DNA of 64,000 nt from Haemaphysalis longicornis (GCA_013339765.2 CM023457.1:73768717-73832716); one strand, 5' to 3'. Positions 10,821-21,290 are shown, numbered from the stretch's first letter. A program made the numbers and translations. The notes: generated by a model from the letters alone, not told the origin.

Positions 10821-12158
10821 TTAGGACATGGGTGCATCACAAATAAATGGTTTGAAAAGATGGTCGGTTATTGAAGAAATTTTAAAAGCGTACAGAAGAT
10901 CTATGTATGTTCGCTGATGATGTAGGGACCATTTATCGCACTCGACGTATAGGCTTTGTACGGGGCTTGTACGGAAAGTTCCCGACGCGAGGCTGAGCCC
11001 CAAGTGAAGCACTGGGTCTAGTATTTTCAGCGCTGTTTTTGTTGCTGACCCATAAACCACGCTCCCATAGTCCAAGCGGGACCCCACCAAGCTTGTGAAG
11101 ACACGTAAGAAGAGTTGCTTGTCCGCGCCATAGGAGTGGTGTGAAAAGACCTTAAGTATGTTTATTGCTTTGATGCAATTATGTTTTAGTTGTCCGATGT
11201 GAGGGATGAATGTTAGTTTCTCGTCTAATACGACGCCTAGAAATTTGTGTTCCTTTTTTACAGGAATCAAGTCACCATTCAATTTAATTTCAGCTTCGGG
11301 TTGGATACCGCGCCTCTTTGAGAAAACGACGCAGGTACTCTTTCCAGGATTAATCCTAAAACCGTTTTGATCAGCCCAGCGAGCAAGCTTGTTTGCACCA
11401 AGCTGGATCTGTCGTTCACATATGGACATATTACACAATTTAAATGATATTTGTATGTCATCCACATACATCGAACAGGAGATTGTTGGTGGCAATGCCT
11501 TCCGAACTGAATTCATTTTGACTATAAACAAAGTGCAGCTCAAAACACCACCTTGAGGCACGCCATTCACCTGCATGCGAACGTTTGAGAGTGCCGAACC
11601 AACTCTGACACGAAATGTTCGTAAAGATAGGTAGCTGGACAGAGTGTTCAGCATGTTACCAGATATACCAAAAGATTTGAGGTCTCTAAGGATGCCATAT
11701 CGCCATGTAGTATCATATGCCTTTTCAATATCAAAGAACACGGTCATGCAATACTGCTTATAAAGATAGGCATCTTTATTGTACGATTTTAGCGCTACTA
11801 GTTTGTCATTTGTAGACCGCCCCGCCCTGAAGCTCGCCTGGCAGCTCTCGAGCAGACCATTGTACTGAAGAAAGTACACGAGTCTTCTGTTGATCATCTT
11901 CTCGAGAAGCTTGCCCAGGCAGCTTGTGAGGGCGAGAGGTCTATAACTGGCGGGAGAAGAAGGGTCCTTACCCTCCTTCAGAAACGCCACTACAATAGCC
12001 TCCTTCCAACATTTTCGGATGTGACTAGAAAGCCATATGTTATTATATAGGTGTAGGAGTGTTTCAAGTGTATCTGGGTGTAGGTGTTGTATCATGGTGT
12101 ATGTAATCTGATCTGCGCCTGGAGATGAAGGTTTACATGTGCTCAGCGCAGCCCTCAA
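10821..12158 (-). CDS. LINE ORF2: reverse transcriptase domain
   Basis: An open frame of 445 codons covers the RT finger, palm and thumb: SYRPLALTS at 71-79, the catalytic Asp block VFFDIEKAYDTTW (D143), GVPQGG at 199-204, the catalytic YVDD at 231-234 (SMYVDDIQISF), and the thumb motif KEHKFLGVV further on. The RT primes on nicked target DNA and copies the element RNA. All three palm aspartates are present. No independent start codon is implied, because the domain continued from the endonuclease upstream. Confidence 0.88.
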   Translation of the reverse strand: MRAALSTCKPSSPGADQITYTMIQHLHPDTLETLLHLYNNIWLSSHIRKCWKEAIVVAFLKEGKDPSSPASYRPLALTSCLGKLLEKMINRRLVYFLQYNGLLESCQASFRAGRSTNDKLVALKSYNKDAYLYKQYCMTVFFDIEKAYDTTWRYGILRDLKSFGISGNMLNTLSSYLSLRTFRVRVGSALSNVRMQVNGVPQGGVLSCTLFIVKMNSVRKALPPTISCSMYVDDIQISFKLCNMSICERQIQLGANKLARWADQNGFRINPGKSTCVVFSKRRGIQPEAEIKLNGDLIPVKKEHKFLGVVLDEKLTFIPHIGQLKHNCIKAINILKVFSHHSYGADKQLFLRVFTSLVGSRLDYGSVVYGSATKTALKILDPVLHLGLSLASGTFRTSPVQSLYVECDKWSLHHQRTYIDLLYAFKISSITDHLFKPFICDAPMS

Positions 12159-12225
12159 CTCATACAGTGTAAATTCAGAATTATAACCAGATTTTGACCT
12201 GTTATTGTCATGTAGGGACTTTTCT

Positions 12226-12507
12226 TCAGAAGTATTTTTGTTTCAGGAAAGTGTCTGTGTAGTGTGCAGAGCTGGAAACCTGTTGGAAGTGTCGTGCAAG
12301 TGCGTTAGCCTGGTCCTCGAGTGTGTCCCCTGTTGTACTGACCAGGGGCAGGCTATGTGCATGTTGTCCTTTAAGTTTGCGTATTATTGTCCATAACTTG
12401 TGTGCATCTGTGTATAAGTTAATGAATGTAGGGAAGGTGCGCCAACTCTCTCGGTTTGACTCATGGTGCACACGTTTTCCAACCGCCTTGGCCCGTTTTA
12501 ACAACAA
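12226..12507 (-). pseudogene. LINE ORF2: linker between endonuclease and RT
   Basis: The 93-codon frame carries KRVHHESNRESWRTF and ANALARHFQQVSSSAHYTDTFL. It matches the plus-strand relative at 44220-44450 (KRVRREAKRESW, AQPFQHVSSSAHYTNNFL). This region joins the endonuclease to the RT in the ORF2 protein and has no catalytic residues. Confidence 0.65.
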
Positions 12508-12719
12508 AAGATTACCCGACGTGGGGTACCAACGCAGGATACCCCACGCCTTGTTTTGGGCCTGTCGCGCGCGCCTACAGTTCTCATTCCACCACGGCCT
12601 CCTCTGATTGCGCGGGGCACCAGAGACGTGGGGAATGGACTTTTCGGCGGCGTCGAGGATGTGCGCCGTGAGGAGTTGAGTAGCTTCTTCAACGTGTAGG
12701 TGTTCAATGGGTGTGTGGT

Positions 12720-13464
12720 GTGGTGTAGATGTTTCTGTAAATGTACTCCAGTTCGCTCTATCTTCATTGAACCTGTTATGGGAAGGTGAACTGTTCGGGC
12801 CTTTTTACCTAAGTTTGTTAATGTGGTTGGGAAGTGGTCACTACCATATGGGTTAGTGTCAACGTCCCATTCTAGAGATGGAAAGAGTACTGCAGTGCCA
12901 ATCGCCAAATGGAGGTGTGAATAAGTGTTGTGTCCTATATTAAGGCATGTAGGCTTGTTTGTATTGAATAGGCATGCTCCCGAAGATGTTAGATATTTTT
13001 CGATAAGGCGACCTGAGGCATGTGTGCGAGCAGAGCCCCAAAGAGATTGTGCGTTGAGGTCGCCTAAAAGAATGAAAGGTGTGGGTAGCTGATCACAAGG
13101 CCCTCGAAATCCGAGCTCGAGAGCTGGAAATCAGGAGGGATGTAAACGGAGCATAGAGTTATTAGCCTATTGAAAATTATGGTACGAATGGCAACAGCCT
13201 CAAGGACGATCTGTAGCAGGATAGAATGACACGCCAAGGACTTTCGGGCAATGATGGCCACACCCCCCGGAAGATGTACCACGACCATCCCTGTCCTTCC
13301 TAAATACCTGGTAACTATTCAAAAAAGTTTGTATGTTTGGAATTTAGGTGCGTGTCTTGTATACACATGACACTTGGCTGATTGGAGTGCAGTATTTCGT
13401 ACACATCGTCAAGATTTTTAAGGAGGCCTCTACAGTTCCATTGAATTATGTTTTCTCTTCCCAT
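12720..13464 (-). pseudogene. LINE ORF2: N-terminal AP-type endonuclease (broken)
   Basis: Translation from ATG 13464 begins MGRENIIQWNCRGLLKNL, the usual N-terminal endonuclease block with its Asn. The catalytic Glu block reads CIQDTHL, with Asp where QET is expected. It then passes through a stop and a frameshift to GGVAIIARKS (about 13260), IFNRLITLCSVYIPP (about 13160), a GDLNAQSLWGS-like block (about 13050) and DTNPYGSDHF (about 12860), the SDH block. The domain nicks target DNA to prime reverse transcription. The altered Glu, stops and frameshifts make it inactive. Confidence 0.75.
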
Positions 13465-14760
13465 TATTTAGTGTGAGAGCTACTGGAGTGTGTATGTTTA
13501 TGTGTTGTCTTTCGGGGTGTGACTCTCATCTTTTTGGGCTTGTCGGGAGGCTTTGGCGTCGGGACACGTTCCTTGCGGTGCACCGCAGACAAGAACGGTC
13601 CGACATCAGTTTCGTCGTCTGATGTCCTCGGGGTGCCTTGGTTGATCAGGCCCCTTGGACCGCGCACCCTTTTGGTCGCGCTTTGACTGGCCCACAACCA
13701 GCGAGGGTTTAAGGAATGCCTCGGATGGCGCAGGCGGTGCGGTGGGGGTGGGAGCTGCCGCTGGTTCCTCCGTCTCCCTCTCGTCTGCACCCTCGCTTGT
13801 GGTTTGGGACGCTGGAGCGGAAGTGGAGGATGCAGCATCGCTCCCAGCAGACGTGGTTGCCCCCACAGCCGCTACTTGCTCAGCGAGCGGTCCGGAGGCT
13901 GGTTAGGCTGCCTGAGGCAACCCAGGAAGGGGCGGGGGCGGGACCAAGTCCGACTCGCGGTACTGGGTCCCTGCTGAAAGCAGACGCCGCTCCGCCCCGG
14001 GCGAGCTGCGTCGGCGTACCTCCCCAGAAGAAAAGAGGCGACCCTCTTCCGCGCCTCTGGATAGGTGATGTTCTTTGTCACTTTCAAGTTGATTATTTTC
14101 TTTTCAAGATAAAATTTCTCGCACTTCCTGGAGTAGGCCGCATGTGGGTATCTGCAGTTTGCGCAAGTGAGGTTATAAGAATTGAAATTGTCGGTGGGGT
14201 GGTCCTGCGCTGCACAATTCGCACAGGTTGTTTTGCCGCGGCAAGAGGTTGTGCTGTGCCCGAACCGCTGGCACTTAAAGCAGCGGAGCGGGTTCGGTAT
14301 GTACGGGCGAATATAGCATCGGATGTAGCCTGCATTTATTTATTGCGGAAGTGTCGATCGGTCGAAGGTCAGGATAATGTGCTTGGTGGGCATAATCTTA
14401 TCGTCCCAGCTCATCGTGATGCGGCGCATGGCTGTGACGCCCTGGTACTTTAACCCTTCAAGAAGGTAGGAATCTGTTTCTGTAAGGATATTTGACTCTG
14501 AAATCACACCCTGGGAGCTGTTCAGGATCCGGTGGGGTGTGATCCTGATGTCCAGATCATAGATGCGGGTTTGGGCAAGAAGTGTGCGGGATTGTTTTTC
14601 AATGTTGAGTTCGACAAGGATTTCTCCTGTCCTAAGCTTTTTGGCTTCATACTTTTCACCTAATGTGCTTTTCAGAAATTTCGAGACACGGAGTACCGAC
14701 TATGAAGTGACGGGTCTCGTTGGGTCAGCTGATTCGATCACAAGAAAAGGAGAATAGTTA
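13464..14760 (-). pseudogene. LINE ORF1: gag-like nucleic-acid-binding protein with zinc knuckles
   Basis: ORF1 coats element RNA. Readable blocks in shifting minus frames are FLVIES (about 14755), LNSSQGVISES (about 14510), DDKIMPTKHIILTFDRS (about 14400), the knuckle CFKCQRFGHSTTSC (about 14280-14240) with CANC repeats after it, then YPEARKRVASFLLGRYADAA and a Pro/Ala-rich tail ending in TPRKTTHKHTHSSSS. The final TAA overlaps the ORF2 ATG (TAATG, 13466-13462). At least three frameshifts interrupt it. The plus-strand relative at 41991-42584 shows the same order. Confidence 0.75.
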
Positions 14761-15137
14761 TTCCCGTTTGTTTAAGAGACAGTTGCTGACAGAGGTGGGA
14801 ATGAAACTTCGGTGCGGCCCCTTTTCGGGGGCCGATCACGTCTGGGGGGGGGATTAGAAAATGCCATATATCATAGTATAGAAGCAGGGGACGGGGGTAC
14901 TTTCTTCTTTGACTTTACCCTGATGGTCAAAGAGGTCCCGGAGCTCCCTACCTGGTGAACAGACAGGGAGCCCATCCGCAAGAGCTTGACCTGACCTCCG
15001 ACGGCCACCGTTCGTGGTTTCTAACAGTCCAGCTATGAACACATCGCCACAGTTGGATCCAGCTTATGTTCGGGGGATCGGGGTCCGCGGTATCGCCAGT
15101 ACCGTCACCAAGATTGCTCAAGGTGCCCCATGCGGGG
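14761..15137 (-). promoter_or_regulatory. LINE 5' untranslated region
   Basis: This stretch is shared with the 5' ends of the copies at about 41576-41990 (plus) and 50650-50240 (minus). Shared words include GGGGCACCTTGAGCAAT, GTGACGGTA, GTGGCCGT-GGAG, GGGAGCTCC, TATCAGGGTAAA-GT and GGGGCCGCACCGAA. LINEs of this type carry an internal Pol II promoter here, but no core promoter element is obvious by eye. Confidence 0.6.
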
Positions 15138-15861
15138 CAAAGTTTTCTTGAATGCCAACCCTTATTTGGGTTTTATTTCAACGTGCCCCTCATTTCTTAT
15201 TATGATTCACTACATGCATAGCGAGGGCCTCTGTTCCGGCAGTCTTGGTGCCCTAGGGACCTCAAGAGGGGTTAACTCTCGTCGACCACTCTCGACATGC
15301 CGTAGACACGAGTCACGGTCCTGGGGTTAAAAGAAGGTCCCCTTCACCACGAGAAGTCGGAGTGGCTCTGGTTACCACCCCAAGCACAGGAAAAAATTAC
15401 ATTGATACAAATACCCAGAAAGTAGAGGGGAAAAATAGCCCCGCTGGAAGCGTAGTGATTATCGCACTGGACCGGTATACTGGAGGTCGTGGGTTCGGAT
15501 CCCAAATGGCAGACATTTTTCTCCACTTTCTTTCTTTCCAAATTCTTTTTTTGTTTCAATAAGCTTCCACATCCTCCCCATTGCTTTCAGAGCTTTTCTA
15601 GACTGCCAACACTTATATCTGTCTTATTTTCACCAAGCCCCTCATTTCCTATTCTGATTCACACAGGCATAGCGAGGGCCTCTGCTTTGGCAGTCTTGGT
15701 GCCATAGGAGCTTGAGAGGGTTCAAACGCTGGTCGACCACTCTCGACATGTCGTAGACACTCGAGGCGCAGCCTGGGGGTTAAAAAAAGGACCCTTCACC
15801 CCGAGAAGTCGAAGTGGCGCTGGCTACCACCCCCAAGCACACGAAAAAATTACATTGATAT
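15138..15861 (+). repeat. Type 1 tandem array with tRNA-like heads (second part)
   Basis: The array broken at 9525 resumes with the duplicated CAAAGTTTTCTTGA and continues for about 1.6 units. A module at 15441-15513 has the same anticodon-arm variant as 9364. The repeat stops abruptly inside TACATTGATAT at 15861, where an LTR begins with TG. Confidence 0.8.
15441..15513 (+). repeat. tRNA cloverleaf-like module, type 1 copy 4
   Basis: CCGCTGG acceptor 5' strand, D arm GCG TAGTGATTAT CGC, T arm GTGGG TTCGGAT CCCAA, and acceptor 3' strand ATGGCAG. It is diverged but recognisably the same module as at 8449. Confidence 0.6.
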
Positions 15862-16280
15862 TGCCGCAAACCATATATTGGGTTTGTGTATTTGTTTTGC
15901 TTTTACCGCTCGGCTGCGCCGGTCTGTGTTATCTCTGCGCAAGGGAAGCGCGTGTTCCATTCTTTCTTTCTGTGCCGCATGTGTTATCTGTTGTGATAGG
16001 AGAGCATTCCGATCTAACGTGAACAGCCCAGAATAATCTTCTTGGATCTACTATGTTCTCGATGCGAATCGACGTTTTCGAGAACCACGCGCGCCAGAAG
16101 ATAAAAAGCCTGCAGTGCGGACGCCGGGGCATTCGATTCGACGACACTCGCTGTGCAAGTCACTTTGTTGACCGCTGCTTCGCCGCCTCTGTATTCTTTT
16201 GAGTTGTTAGGGGAGCACAAGTTCGCTCCAATAAACTTGTTTCTCTTCAAGACAACTGCATCGTCCTTGTCTTCGTGACA
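15862..16280 (+). repeat. 5' LTR of a Ty3/gypsy element
   Basis: A 419 bp stretch begins TGCCGCAAACC at the break in the tandem array and ends CTTCGTGACA (TG...CA). It is followed by TC and TGGTGGAGGTGCTGGG (16283-16298), a primer-binding-site-like TGG sequence. GATAAAAAGC near 16098 may be a TATA element, and AATAAA near 16231 a poly(A) signal. The gag that follows supports the assignment. The 3' LTR is not in the window. Confidence 0.75.
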
Positions 16281-16298
16281 TCTGGTGGAGGTGCTGGG

Positions 16299-16974
16299 GT
16301 AGCACCCTTCATGCCCACTACAACCTCGGGAAGCCGCCAAGCCAGTCCAACAAGAGCCAGCCTCCGCCTGCAAGATTTACCACCCGAGTTCGGTTTGATG
16401 CCAGAAGGGCCCAAGAAAAGGAACGCTGCAACCAACACCATGGTGCAAGAAACAACGTCGCCAATCGTCCTGCAGCAGCCCCGGAACCGCCATCGTTCCG
16501 GGGAGCCCCCGCTGAAGACCCCGAAGAATGGTTGGAGAAGCTGGAGCGCGTCCGCATCTTCAACAGGTGGGACGACGAAGAAACTTTCCGGCATGTCTTC
16601 TTTTACTTAAAGATGCTGCTCGAACTTGGTTCGAGAACCATGAGAGTTCTTTGACCGACTGGACTCACTTCAAAGTGAGTTCCTTAAGACCTTCACTACC
16701 GTTGTGAGAAAAGAGCGAGCTGCACTTATGATTGAAACTCGGACACAACACCGCAACGAAGGGGTCGTGATCTTCGTTGAGGAGATGAAGCAACTATTTC
16801 GCCGCGCGGACCCCGAAATGACGGAAGAAAGTAGTTACGCTTCTTGATGCGCGGTGTGAAGGAGGAGCTGTTTGCTGGACTTGTCCGCAACCCGCCCAAA
16901 AACCCTCGCTGAATTCGTGCCGAAGCCAGCACGATTGAGAAGGCTCTCGAAATGCGTGCTAAGCAGTATGACCG
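16299..16974 (+). pseudogene. Ty3/gypsy gag capsid (broken, runs into the assembly gap)
   Basis: Changing frames give EDPEEWLEKLERV and FNRWDDEETFRHVFFYLKD, ARTWFENHES, LMRGVKEELFAGLVRNPPK-like and EFVPKPA..KALEMRAKQYD blocks, the order of a gypsy capsid (compare 63355-61090 minus). Capsid proteins assemble virus-like particles. Several single-base indels disrupt it, and the sequence ends at an N gap at 16975, so the rest of the element cannot be judged. Confidence 0.7.
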
Positions 16975-17074
16975 NNNNNNNNNNNNNNNNNNNNNNNNNN
17001 NNNNNNNNNNNNNNNNNNNNNNNNNNNNNNNNNNNNNNNNNNNNNNNNNNNNNNNNNNNNNNNNNNNNNNNNNN
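16975..17074. other. Assembly gap of exactly 100 N
   Basis: Exactly 100 N is a conventional gap of unknown true size. Sequence on the right starts in TTGG-rich repeat, so the real distance and the fate of the gypsy element are unknown. Confidence 0.99.
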
Positions 17075-17221
17075 ATTCGATTGGCATTGGCTTGGAGTGG
17101 CTTGGCGTGGATTGGGTTGGATTTGGAATGGATTGGATTAAAGTAGATTGTGTTGGATTGTGTTGCGTCATAGCTGCGCCACGTTGCGTCACAGCCGCTC
17201 CACGTTGCGTCATAGCCGCGG
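17075..17221 (+). repeat. TTGG-rich degenerate repeat and 21 bp tandem repeat
   Basis: 17083-17160 is a G/T-rich degenerate repeat (TTGGC, TTGGA, GTGGATTGGG). At 17162-17221 follow about 2.9 copies of a 21 bp unit starting GTTGCGTCA (17162, 17183, 17204). Such repeats beside a gap suggest that the gap is a collapsed repeat. Confidence 0.75.
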
Positions 17222-17671
17222 CTGGGGGTTCACGACACGTTTCACCATCGACTTCAGAACAATGTCTACGCTGGAAGAACAACAATTACAACAACAACAA
17301 CCAATACGTAATCCATACGACTTGCAGGCGAGCCCCCCGCGGAAATGCCCTGCATTTGATCGTGCTCCTCGCGAGGGGGATGTTTCTTTTTTTATTTCTT
17401 TCTTTCTTTCTCACGTAAAGACGACAGTCTTTATCGGCTTTTGCGAAGTAAATGCCTCCCTTCGCTTTCCCGCTCACCGCCCATGTTGTTCCTCTTGCGT
17501 CGCGCTCCTCCCAAGGTAAAGATGCCAAAGGTTTGCTTAAATCATTTTAAATTTCCCGCGTTCCCTTCTCCAAACCGGGTGTCTTGATGCGAACGCTGCC
17601 GTACGGCGAAGACGCGCGTTAATCGAGGCGCCCTACTTCAACGTTTATAGAACCGCGTTTCCCGACTCCAC
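17222..17671. other. Unassigned stretch upstream of the basic ORF
   Basis: A short open frame from 17262 starts MSTLEEQQLQQQQPIRNPYD and runs into a low-complexity TTTC tract, and no family is recognised. By position this could be 5' sequence of the LTR element whose ORF follows, but nothing proves it. Confidence 0.3.
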
Positions 17672-18877
17672 GTGCGTTGCAGGAAGAAAGATCCAATGAG
17701 AGCAGTGGACGCGCCGCACGTGAGCCTGAAGGAACGCGGGTCGCTGACCTATACGAGGCATGTGAGTAGGAAAGCACGCAGATCGGCGACTATGAAGGAG
17801 CACGTGCGCTTGTTAGAACGGAGGTCGCAGATCAAAATGACGCCTCGAGTAAAAATGAACTCAAAGAAAACGATTGTTGCTTTAGACACTGCTGAAGAGA
17901 ACGTCGCGTTCGAAGTGCGGGGCCATGAACTGGCTGGGCGTGGCTCAACCGCAGGCCAGGTGCTTGGCGATGAGCGCTCCGAGAACACGTCAGGCGAGGA
18001 CAGCTTGCTGCCGCCGAGCGGCTCTGTTCATTCAGGTGGTTGTATGGTGTCCGAAAGAGAATTAGTTGAGACTGAGGTACCTGCTGCTCCGTGCACTTGT
18101 AGTGATAACACCAGGCTTGAAGGCTTTAGTGAAGATTCATTAAAGCTACCTATGAGTTCTAAGAGTAGCCTCATTCTCTAAAACCAGAGTGCAAAGTGTT
18201 TATACATGGAAGAGGGGAGCTCAGCGTCGCTGATCGTCAATGCTGTCACTAGGGCGCAGGGGAGTACGGGGAATTCGGACCAGCTAGAACAACGCCCTCA
18301 GTCCGAGCTCTGTGACGTCGATGGAACGCGAGAATTACAGCAGTGTGGAAGAGATGCAGTGCAGGGGCTAGTGAAGTCACGCAAAAAGGTCGTGGGAGCT
18401 CTGAATACGCAAGCCAAGTCTGCACGGAACCAAAAGAGAAGAGAGCGCAGGCATGCAGAATCGTTTAGCGGTAGTCAGGGCGCGAAATGCGTAAACGAAA
18501 GCCAAATGAAATTCTGTCTGGCTGTGAAAACTGCCCGGTTCGGTCACAGTGTGGGACTAATGAGCAGACGGAGGGCCAAGGGGAGAGTAGGCGAAAAGAA
18601 GGCTCAGAGTGAACATGGTGAGCAAGGTAGGTCACGTCATAGAAGAAATGACGCGCTCAGCGGCTTGCGAGCTCGTGAGGGGCAAGGAGCAGCGCGCAAG
18701 CACAGAGTGGCAGTTGAAATTTTAAAGCGCGGCTTGCCAGTAAAACCATTCAGACAGGCTACGTGCTACCGGCACGCAAGTGATGGTGTAACTAACGTCG
18801 GTTGTCATAGCCGAACTGATTGTGTAGCGAAAGGTGCTGAATGGTTGAGGCGGAAGAAGGTTAAGATGAAGCCATAG
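17672..18877 (+). pseudogene. Basic ORF of a SCAN-gag type LTR element (one in-frame stop)
   Basis: One frame runs from 17672 to 18877 with a single TAA at 18179-18181. It is rich in Lys/Arg/Ser/Glu, with many RR/KK pairs, and has no recognised enzyme motif. Its C-terminal DCVAKGAEWLRRKKVKMKP matches DSLAKGAEWKRRKNVKVKP in the minus-strand element at 28.3-31.4 kb, where the same kind of ORF follows a SCAN-like gag. It is therefore retroelement-encoded, perhaps a nucleic-acid-binding accessory or gag C-terminal product. The role is inferred only from charge and position. No pol is found between it and the LTR at 19571. Confidence 0.6.
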
Positions 18878-19570
18878 GTCAACGAACCGGATGGAAACCA
18901 CGGAGCTGACTCGGAAAGGAATAGGACACATTACGGCGACGAATGATTGTGTGTTGGGGTAGAGATTTATGTTGTATTATAGTGAAATGGCAAGCTGGGT
19001 TGTAGACGTAAATAATAGATATAGGAATGACTGAGTTACAAAGTTAAAAATTGTTAAAAATCGTTAAAAATTGAGGCTTTGGCTTTGATTTGGGTGATGT
19101 GATTGAACAGATTGTATGAGGAGGTTTGTGTATGTGCATGAAGTGTAGATATAAAAAGTGCGATTGAGGAGTAGGAGGAGGAAAACGTGAGTTTGTGCGG
19201 ATTGATAGAGTGTTGTCGAATAACAGTTCATTGAAGTGGTTGATTGCAGTGATGTGTTCATAATGATGGGTTTGAATATCCAGGGATTTCAGAAAGTGAT
19301 GCATTGGTGTTAGAACGGGAACGGGGTTTGCACCAATGTGTGTTCTGTAGACATGAGTGAACTTTAGACAAGTGTTGAGAAAGTGAGGGTGAGGTGAAGT
19401 GTGAAATGAATGGTGTGTATAAAGTGAACTGTAGAGTTATGAAAAGGTGAACGGTGGTGTGTAATAACGTGTGTCGGGTGTGAGTAGTGAACAGTGGTGG
19501 TGATCTAAAGATAGATCGGCAACAAGTGAGCAGTTTTTTTTGGAAAAAAACTCTCAAAGAGGGGGCCCAT

Positions 19571-20615
19571 TGTCATGATTAAGGGGGCAATCCCCCCTTT
19601 GGAATAAAGATGATGAGTCATAGTGGAGCCAGATGCCGACGGAAAGGAAGACGAAGACAAAAAAGAGAACGCAAATTTTCCCGCGAAAAGAGCGGAATAA
19701 TGACGAGGTGACGCGAGGGAAGCACGGGGAGAAATGACCAATGTTGTGGTGACCCGTGCGGCGGACACGGGCACAGCGAATGCAACAGTGCCGCGATGGC
19801 CCGGAAAAGGCTATTTAATCCCGAGGCACAGGCCGGGAGAGAGGGAGAGATCAGAACAACGCCACAGCAGGAAGGTCAGGTGGCATGAGTCCGAGGAACA
19901 AGCCGGGGGTACGAGGCCACGCCATCGACCAGAGCCACGTCAGCCTGGGCCGGAGTGGACCGACGTGGCATCGGTTCCCACTTCTACGTCGTACCACCAA
20001 TCTGCGCTTTGGTGGCCCCAGCGGCGACGGTCGGGCGCCTGCGTACAGCGAGCACGCACCGTCAACTAACGCCTTGGCGGTCCCCACGCGGCGACGTTCC
20101 CGGAGCTCCCCAGTGCTACCTGCTTCCACGGCTACGGCCCCGAGGTTGCTTCCTCGGCCAGGGGTTGCTTCCTGCTACGAGGGCTACCACAAGGAGCAGC
20201 TGAAGAGCGGTCCACCGGGTGACTACCACGCCCAACTGCATCGGTACCACCACCACCGGCACCGCTGCAGCGGACAACTACGACTACCAGCGTGTCACGG
20301 CCACGCTTACGGATACGACACGTCAGCGCCGGAGACAACGGTAGGCCCGTCTGCTAGGGACTTGGTATTACATGACCATGGTTGTTAGGAATGTTAACGT
20401 GGACGCGGTATAGACTGGAACTAGGACGGTTTGCGTTATTAGAGACGTCATTGTAGTGACTTTTGGCTGGTTTGGTGGCTTTTCTGGGTTGTTGTTGGGA
20501 ATTAGTATTTAGGAATTTATTTGGTTCAGTTCTTAGTTTGCGTTGTGTTTAGTTTGCATAGTGGTTGTAGTTGTGCATAATAAATGTGTGCTGTGGTAAA
20601 CGTGCCACAAAACGT

Positions 20616-20619
<4 letters not shown>
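19571..20619 (+). repeat. 3' LTR (1049 bp) of the element carrying the basic ORF
   Basis: The stretch starts TGTCATGATTAAGGGGG and ends AACGTGACA, so its ends form a TGTCA/TGACA inverted pair. A polypurine tract CAAAGAGGGGGCCCA (19554-19568) precedes it. CTATTTAATC near 19812 is TATA-like, and AATAAA occurs at 20579-20584, 35 bp before the end. No second copy is in the window, so the call rests on termini and polypurine tract. A (TA)n tract follows directly. Confidence 0.6.

Positions 20620-20656
<37 letters not shown>
20620..20656. repeat. (TA)n microsatellite
   Basis: An uninterrupted alternating TA tract separates the LTR from the type 2 tandem array. Confidence 0.95.
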
Positions 20657-20658
<2 letters not shown>

Positions 20659-20799
20659 CATATAGAAAGATAGGGCAGAAGTATACAATGCCAAAGGAGG
20701 CATAGGGGTGTGGTTAGGTTCTTTTCTTTTTCACTACGGTTAATGAAGCAAACATTTTTTTTAATATACAGAAGAAAGAAAGAAAGAAAGAAAAATACG

Positions 20800-20871
20800 C
20801 GCCCAGAGTGGGGACCGAACCCACGCCTTTCGATTACATGTCGAATGCCTTACCAATTCGGCTATCTGGGC
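20800..20871 (-). repeat. tRNA cloverleaf-like module, type 2 copy 1
   Basis: These 72 nt fold perfectly: acceptor GCCCAGA/TCTGGGC, D stem GCC/GGC, anticodon stem TTCGA/TCGAA with loop CATGTAA, T stem GTGGG/CCCAC with loop TTCGGTC, discriminator G. By position the anticodon is TGT (Thr-like), but base 33 is A, not the required T. CCA is not encoded. All stems are intact, so Pol III transcription and a tRNA-like fold are plausible; charging and decoding are not shown. Confidence 0.75.
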
Positions 20872-21290
20872 GACTGTGTTCTCCTTCACTTTCTAGGCTA
20901 TTTATATTTACTAGAAGTGTATCTGACGCTTGAGGGTGGTAGCCAGCGCCACTCTGACTACACGGGGAGAAGGGGACCTTCTTTTCAACCCCCGGGGCGT
21001 GACTCGAGCGTATACAGCCTGTCATGAGCGGTTAACTGGCGGGAAGCCCTCTTATGCTACCTAGGCATCAAGGCTGCCAGAACCGAGACCCTCGCTAGGC
21101 TTTCGCAGAATAATATAGTAAGGAAATGAGGGGCTCGTTGAGGAAATACAGAAAGATAGGGCAGCAGTCTACAACGCAAAAGGAGGCATAGGGGTGTGGT
21201 TAGGCTCTTTTCTTTTTCACTACGGTTAATGAAGCAAACATTTTTTTAATATACAGAAGAAAGAAAGAAAGAAAAAAAAAAAAACGACCG

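Larger units (their letters stand above)
9526..15137 (-). mobile_element. Full-length RNase H LINE (ORF1 + EN-RT-RNase H ORF2) inserted in the tRNA-like array
   Basis: The element reads on the minus strand: a 5' region (15137-14761), a zinc-knuckle ORF1 (about 14760-13464), then ORF2 with endonuclease (13464-12720), linker, RT (12158-10821), RNase H (10654-9737) and a short 3' region. It ends in a (TCA)n tail, read as TGATGATGATG at 9524-9545. A perfect 14 bp target-site duplication flanks it. Removing it restores the ~451 bp period of the host array. RNase H, tail type and UAAUG junction point to the I/R1 group. It is full length but dead, with stops and frameshifts in both ORFs. A plus-strand relative lies at 41.6-46.2 kb and minus fragments at 48.1-50.65 kb. 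Confidence 0.88.

Noticed and set aside
19885..20388. 167-codon frame inside the long LTR
   Set aside because: It lies wholly within the LTR, overlaps other GC-rich frames on both strands and has no recognised domain.
20800..20871. Functional tRNA-Thr gene
   Set aside because: The fold is perfect and the anticodon would be TGT, but base 33 is not T and the module is part of a tandem repeat, so it was called tRNA-like only.
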